This document shows positions 4,094 through 5,646 of a DNA stretch of 5,646 nucleotides, in pieces (the stretch's first letter is position 1; each line of letters opens with the position of its first letter). The translations under genes were made by a program, and so were the position numbers. The stretch is from NCBI RefSeq assembly GCF_014384785.1, contig NZ_JACRSU010000010.1, forward strand, positions 1 through 5,646, given 5' to 3'. Source of the stretch: Congzhengia minquanensis (GTDB lineage Bacteria; Bacillota; Clostridia; UBA1381; UBA9506). The notes under the pieces were generated by a model. The model ran no database searches. It saw only the letters and a program-made list of their open reading frames with translations, and was not told where the DNA came from.

Positions 4094-5646
4094 GTGATTA
4101 AAAAAGAGAATTTTATTTCGTCTGTGGGGGCAAACACTCAGCCGGGGTATGTGGAGCAGATGATAGCCCAGCACAACGAGGACTTTACTTCTCACGGGGC
4201 GCATTTTCATGAGGTGGCTGAGGATTTGAATGTGCATGAGCAAAAAGACATGCATTTGCAGGAGGGAGAACGCGAGAAGTGGGATTTGGCGGCGGAAACT
4301 GTGAGCAAGATTCCAGCGGCGGTGGCGGAAAACGCAAGTCGGGCGGAAAAATGTGCAGCAAGCGCTTCTGTTTCGGAGCTTACGGCAAACGCCGCGGCAG
4401 CGGCGGCGCAGCTGGCCAAAGCGCATGCCGCATCGTATCGGGACCGGGCGGAAAAATATGCCGCGGACAGCCAGGCGGCGGCGGGAATTGCGGTAAATGC
4501 GAAAACGGAGGCGGAGCAAGCCTATGGCAACACACTGAACATGGCGGGGCAAATGTCGATTGAACACAATGAAATGCGGACTGCCTTTGAAAACTTAGAA
4601 GATGCCTATGAAAGTTTTGAATCAAATTTAGATAAAAAAGCGGATAAACAGACGGAAGGCGGCGGTTTTGTTGGGGGATTGGACGCGGTTTCGGAGGACT
4701 CGGCGGTAAGCGTTGGCAAAGGTGCAAAGTCGAAAAACGGCGGGTTTGCGGCAGGGTTAAACGCCGAAGCGAATGCCGGGGCCGGTGTTGGTATGGGCGC
4801 GAAAGCGTATAACTACGGCGGCGCGGTGGGAAGAAACGCCGTTGCGGGAAAGGGCTTTTCCGGCGGTGACGGCGCTTTGGCGGCGCAAAGGACGCATGGT
4901 GCGGACAGAGTAAATTGCATTCAGCTTGGCGAAGGCGTAAACAATGTGGAGAAGAGTTTGCAGGTTTATGAATTTCAGCTGATGGATGGAAATGGGAAAA
5001 TTCCGGAAGAGAGATTGCCGGAGCTGGAGAAGCATTTTGTTTTGCGGGGGACGGTTTCGGATTTGGATTCTTTGCCTGATTCGAAAAATGTTGGCGATGT
5101 GTATATTGTAGAGAGCGAGCGGCAGTTTAGCAAACCGTGTGCGCAGGTTGTAGGCGGGATGGAGCTGTTTTCAGAAGATTCGCCCGGAAATAGGTATTAC
5201 CAACTTTCGGATGTGTTTGCTTCCGCATATTCTGAATTTATTTCTACTGACACGGCGTATCTCTATAACCCGGACGGGAGCTTATGGGGCCCGATTTTTT
5301 ACAACGCGCCGGCGGCGGGGCAACGGCTGGAGGGGTTAAACGGCTATAACACGAAGTTTGAGCCGGACAGCAGCTTTCGCTTTTATGTGTGTAAAGAACG
5401 GGGATTAAAGATGAACGGCGGGCAGTATGTTTGGAACGGCCTATGTTGGGACAGGATTTCGCCGGAATTCTTTTTGGAGGATTTAGAAGAAAAGCTAAGC
5501 GAAAAAGCCGACAGGCAGACGGAAAGCGGCGGTTTTCAGGCAGGCGCAGCAACAACAGTCGGTAACACGGGAGCGACAGAAGGCGGCGCAATTGGAAAAA
5601 ATGCAAAAGAGACCAATGGCGGGTTTGCCGGTGGCGCAGGTGCTAA
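4094..5646 (+). CDS. Phage tail-fibre-like protein with Ala-rich stalk and YadA-like beta-roll repeats (3' end outside window)
   Basis: The frame is open for 517 codons from GTG 4094 to the window edge, without a stop. AGGAGG at 4081-4086 is 7 nt upstream and overlaps the preceding TAG. Residues 1-60 form a His/Glu-rich N-terminal part, perhaps for virion attachment. Residues about 60-180 are an Ala-rich helix or coiled coil (repeated AENA, AAAAAA and RAEKYAAD patterns). Residues about 188-262 are glycine-rich repeats such as S-V-G-K-G-A-K-S-K-N-G-G-F-A-A-G and V-G-M-G-A-K-A-Y-N-Y-G-G-A-V-G, with the SxGxxAxAxGxxA rhythm of YadA/Hep_Hag beta-roll heads. NGKIPEERLPE (300-310), R-G-T-V-S-D-L-D-S-L-P (318-328) and Y-V-W-N-G-L-C-W-D (445-453) are typical fibre linker elements. 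The stalk-to-roll junction recurs: K-A-D-K-Q-T-E at 182-188 and K-A-D-R-Q-T-E at 471-477, followed by GGF and a new beta-roll. It is probably a trimeric receptor-binding fibre; the family is inferred. Confidence 0.75.
   Translation, partial: MIKKENFISSVGANTQPGYVEQMIAQHNEDFTSHGAHFHEVAEDLNVHEQKDMHLQEGEREKWDLAAETVSKIPAAVAENASRAEKCAASASVSELTANAAAAAAQLAKAHAASYRDRAEKYAADSQAAAGIAVNAKTEAEQAYGNTLNMAGQMSIEHNEMRTAFENLEDAYESFESNLDKKADKQTEGGGFVGGLDAVSEDSAVSVGKGAKSKNGGFAAGLNAEANAGAGVGMGAKAYNYGGAVGRNAVAGKGFSGGDGALAAQRTHGADRVNCIQLGEGVNNVEKSLQVYEFQLMDGNGKIPEERLPELEKHFVLRGTVSDLDSLPDSKNVGDVYIVESERQFSKPCAQVVGGMELFSEDSPGNRYYQLSDVFASAYSEFISTDTAYLYNPDGSLWGPIFYNAPAAGQRLEGLNGYNTKFEPDSSFRFYVCKERGLKMNGGQYVWNGLCWDRISPEFFLEDLEEKLSEKADRQTESGGFQAGAATTVGNTGATEGGAIGKNAKETNGGFAGGAGA

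Noticed and set aside
3676..5606. Several long open frames on the - strand across the phage genes, and a + strand one at 4279-4563
   Set aside because: They lie inside the long GTG 4094 frame or the 3534 gene, are rich in Arg/Pro/His or Gly/Cys as expected from GC-rich antisense or off-frame reading, and lack ribosome binding sites.
4094..5646. Diversity-generating retroelement targeting the fibre
   Set aside because: No reverse transcriptase, template repeat or A-biased variable repeat is visible here; the fibre's end is outside the window, so it cannot be excluded beyond it.

Overview
The window reads almost entirely on the + strand. It suggests a Clostridia-type Firmicute, probably from a gut-like community. 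The clues are strong AGGAGG ribosome binding sites, short coupled genes, a Gram-positive-style lipoprotein, and a mix of AT-rich toxin/immunity cassettes with GC-richer phage genes. The taxon is an inference; there is no rRNA or housekeeping gene to confirm it.

Positions 1-2010 hold the end of an RHS (YD-repeat) polymorphic toxin gene and its trailing genes. The RHS core stops in the conserved DPWG seam because a G6 tract puts the toxin tip out of frame. The tip (to 699) is a JAB/DUF4329-like putative metallopeptidase. It is followed by a hairpin-rich gap, a small lipoprotein (887-1363) with an immunity-like C-terminus, an orphan coding fragment (about 1317-1577) that may be the fossil end of a lost toxin, a one-TM small protein (1592-1960), and a strong intrinsic terminator (1973-2010).

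Positions 2011-3454 hold a second, displaced RHS tip. A promoter with perfect consensus -35 and -10 boxes and a 17-bp spacer sits just before a truncated RHS core (2141 on). That core shares about 117 bp with the first core end. It leads into a different C-terminal domain, DUF6973-like, and is coupled by an ATGA overlap to a small multi-pass membrane protein that is the likely immunity protein. A terminator closes the unit at 3423-3454. Together the two blocks look like an RHS tip array, in which alternative toxin tips plus immunity genes sit downstream and can be swapped by recombination through the shared core end.

Positions 3455-5646 change character to GC-richer phage genes. A 182-residue head-tail connector/adaptor-like protein (3534-4082) is translationally coupled to a long tail-fibre-like gene that starts at GTG 4094 and runs off the window edge with no stop (517 codons visible). 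The fibre has an Ala-rich helical stalk, YadA-like glycine-rich beta-roll repeats, and a repeating module of about 289 residues. No integrase, attachment site, CRISPR, tRNA or rRNA was seen.
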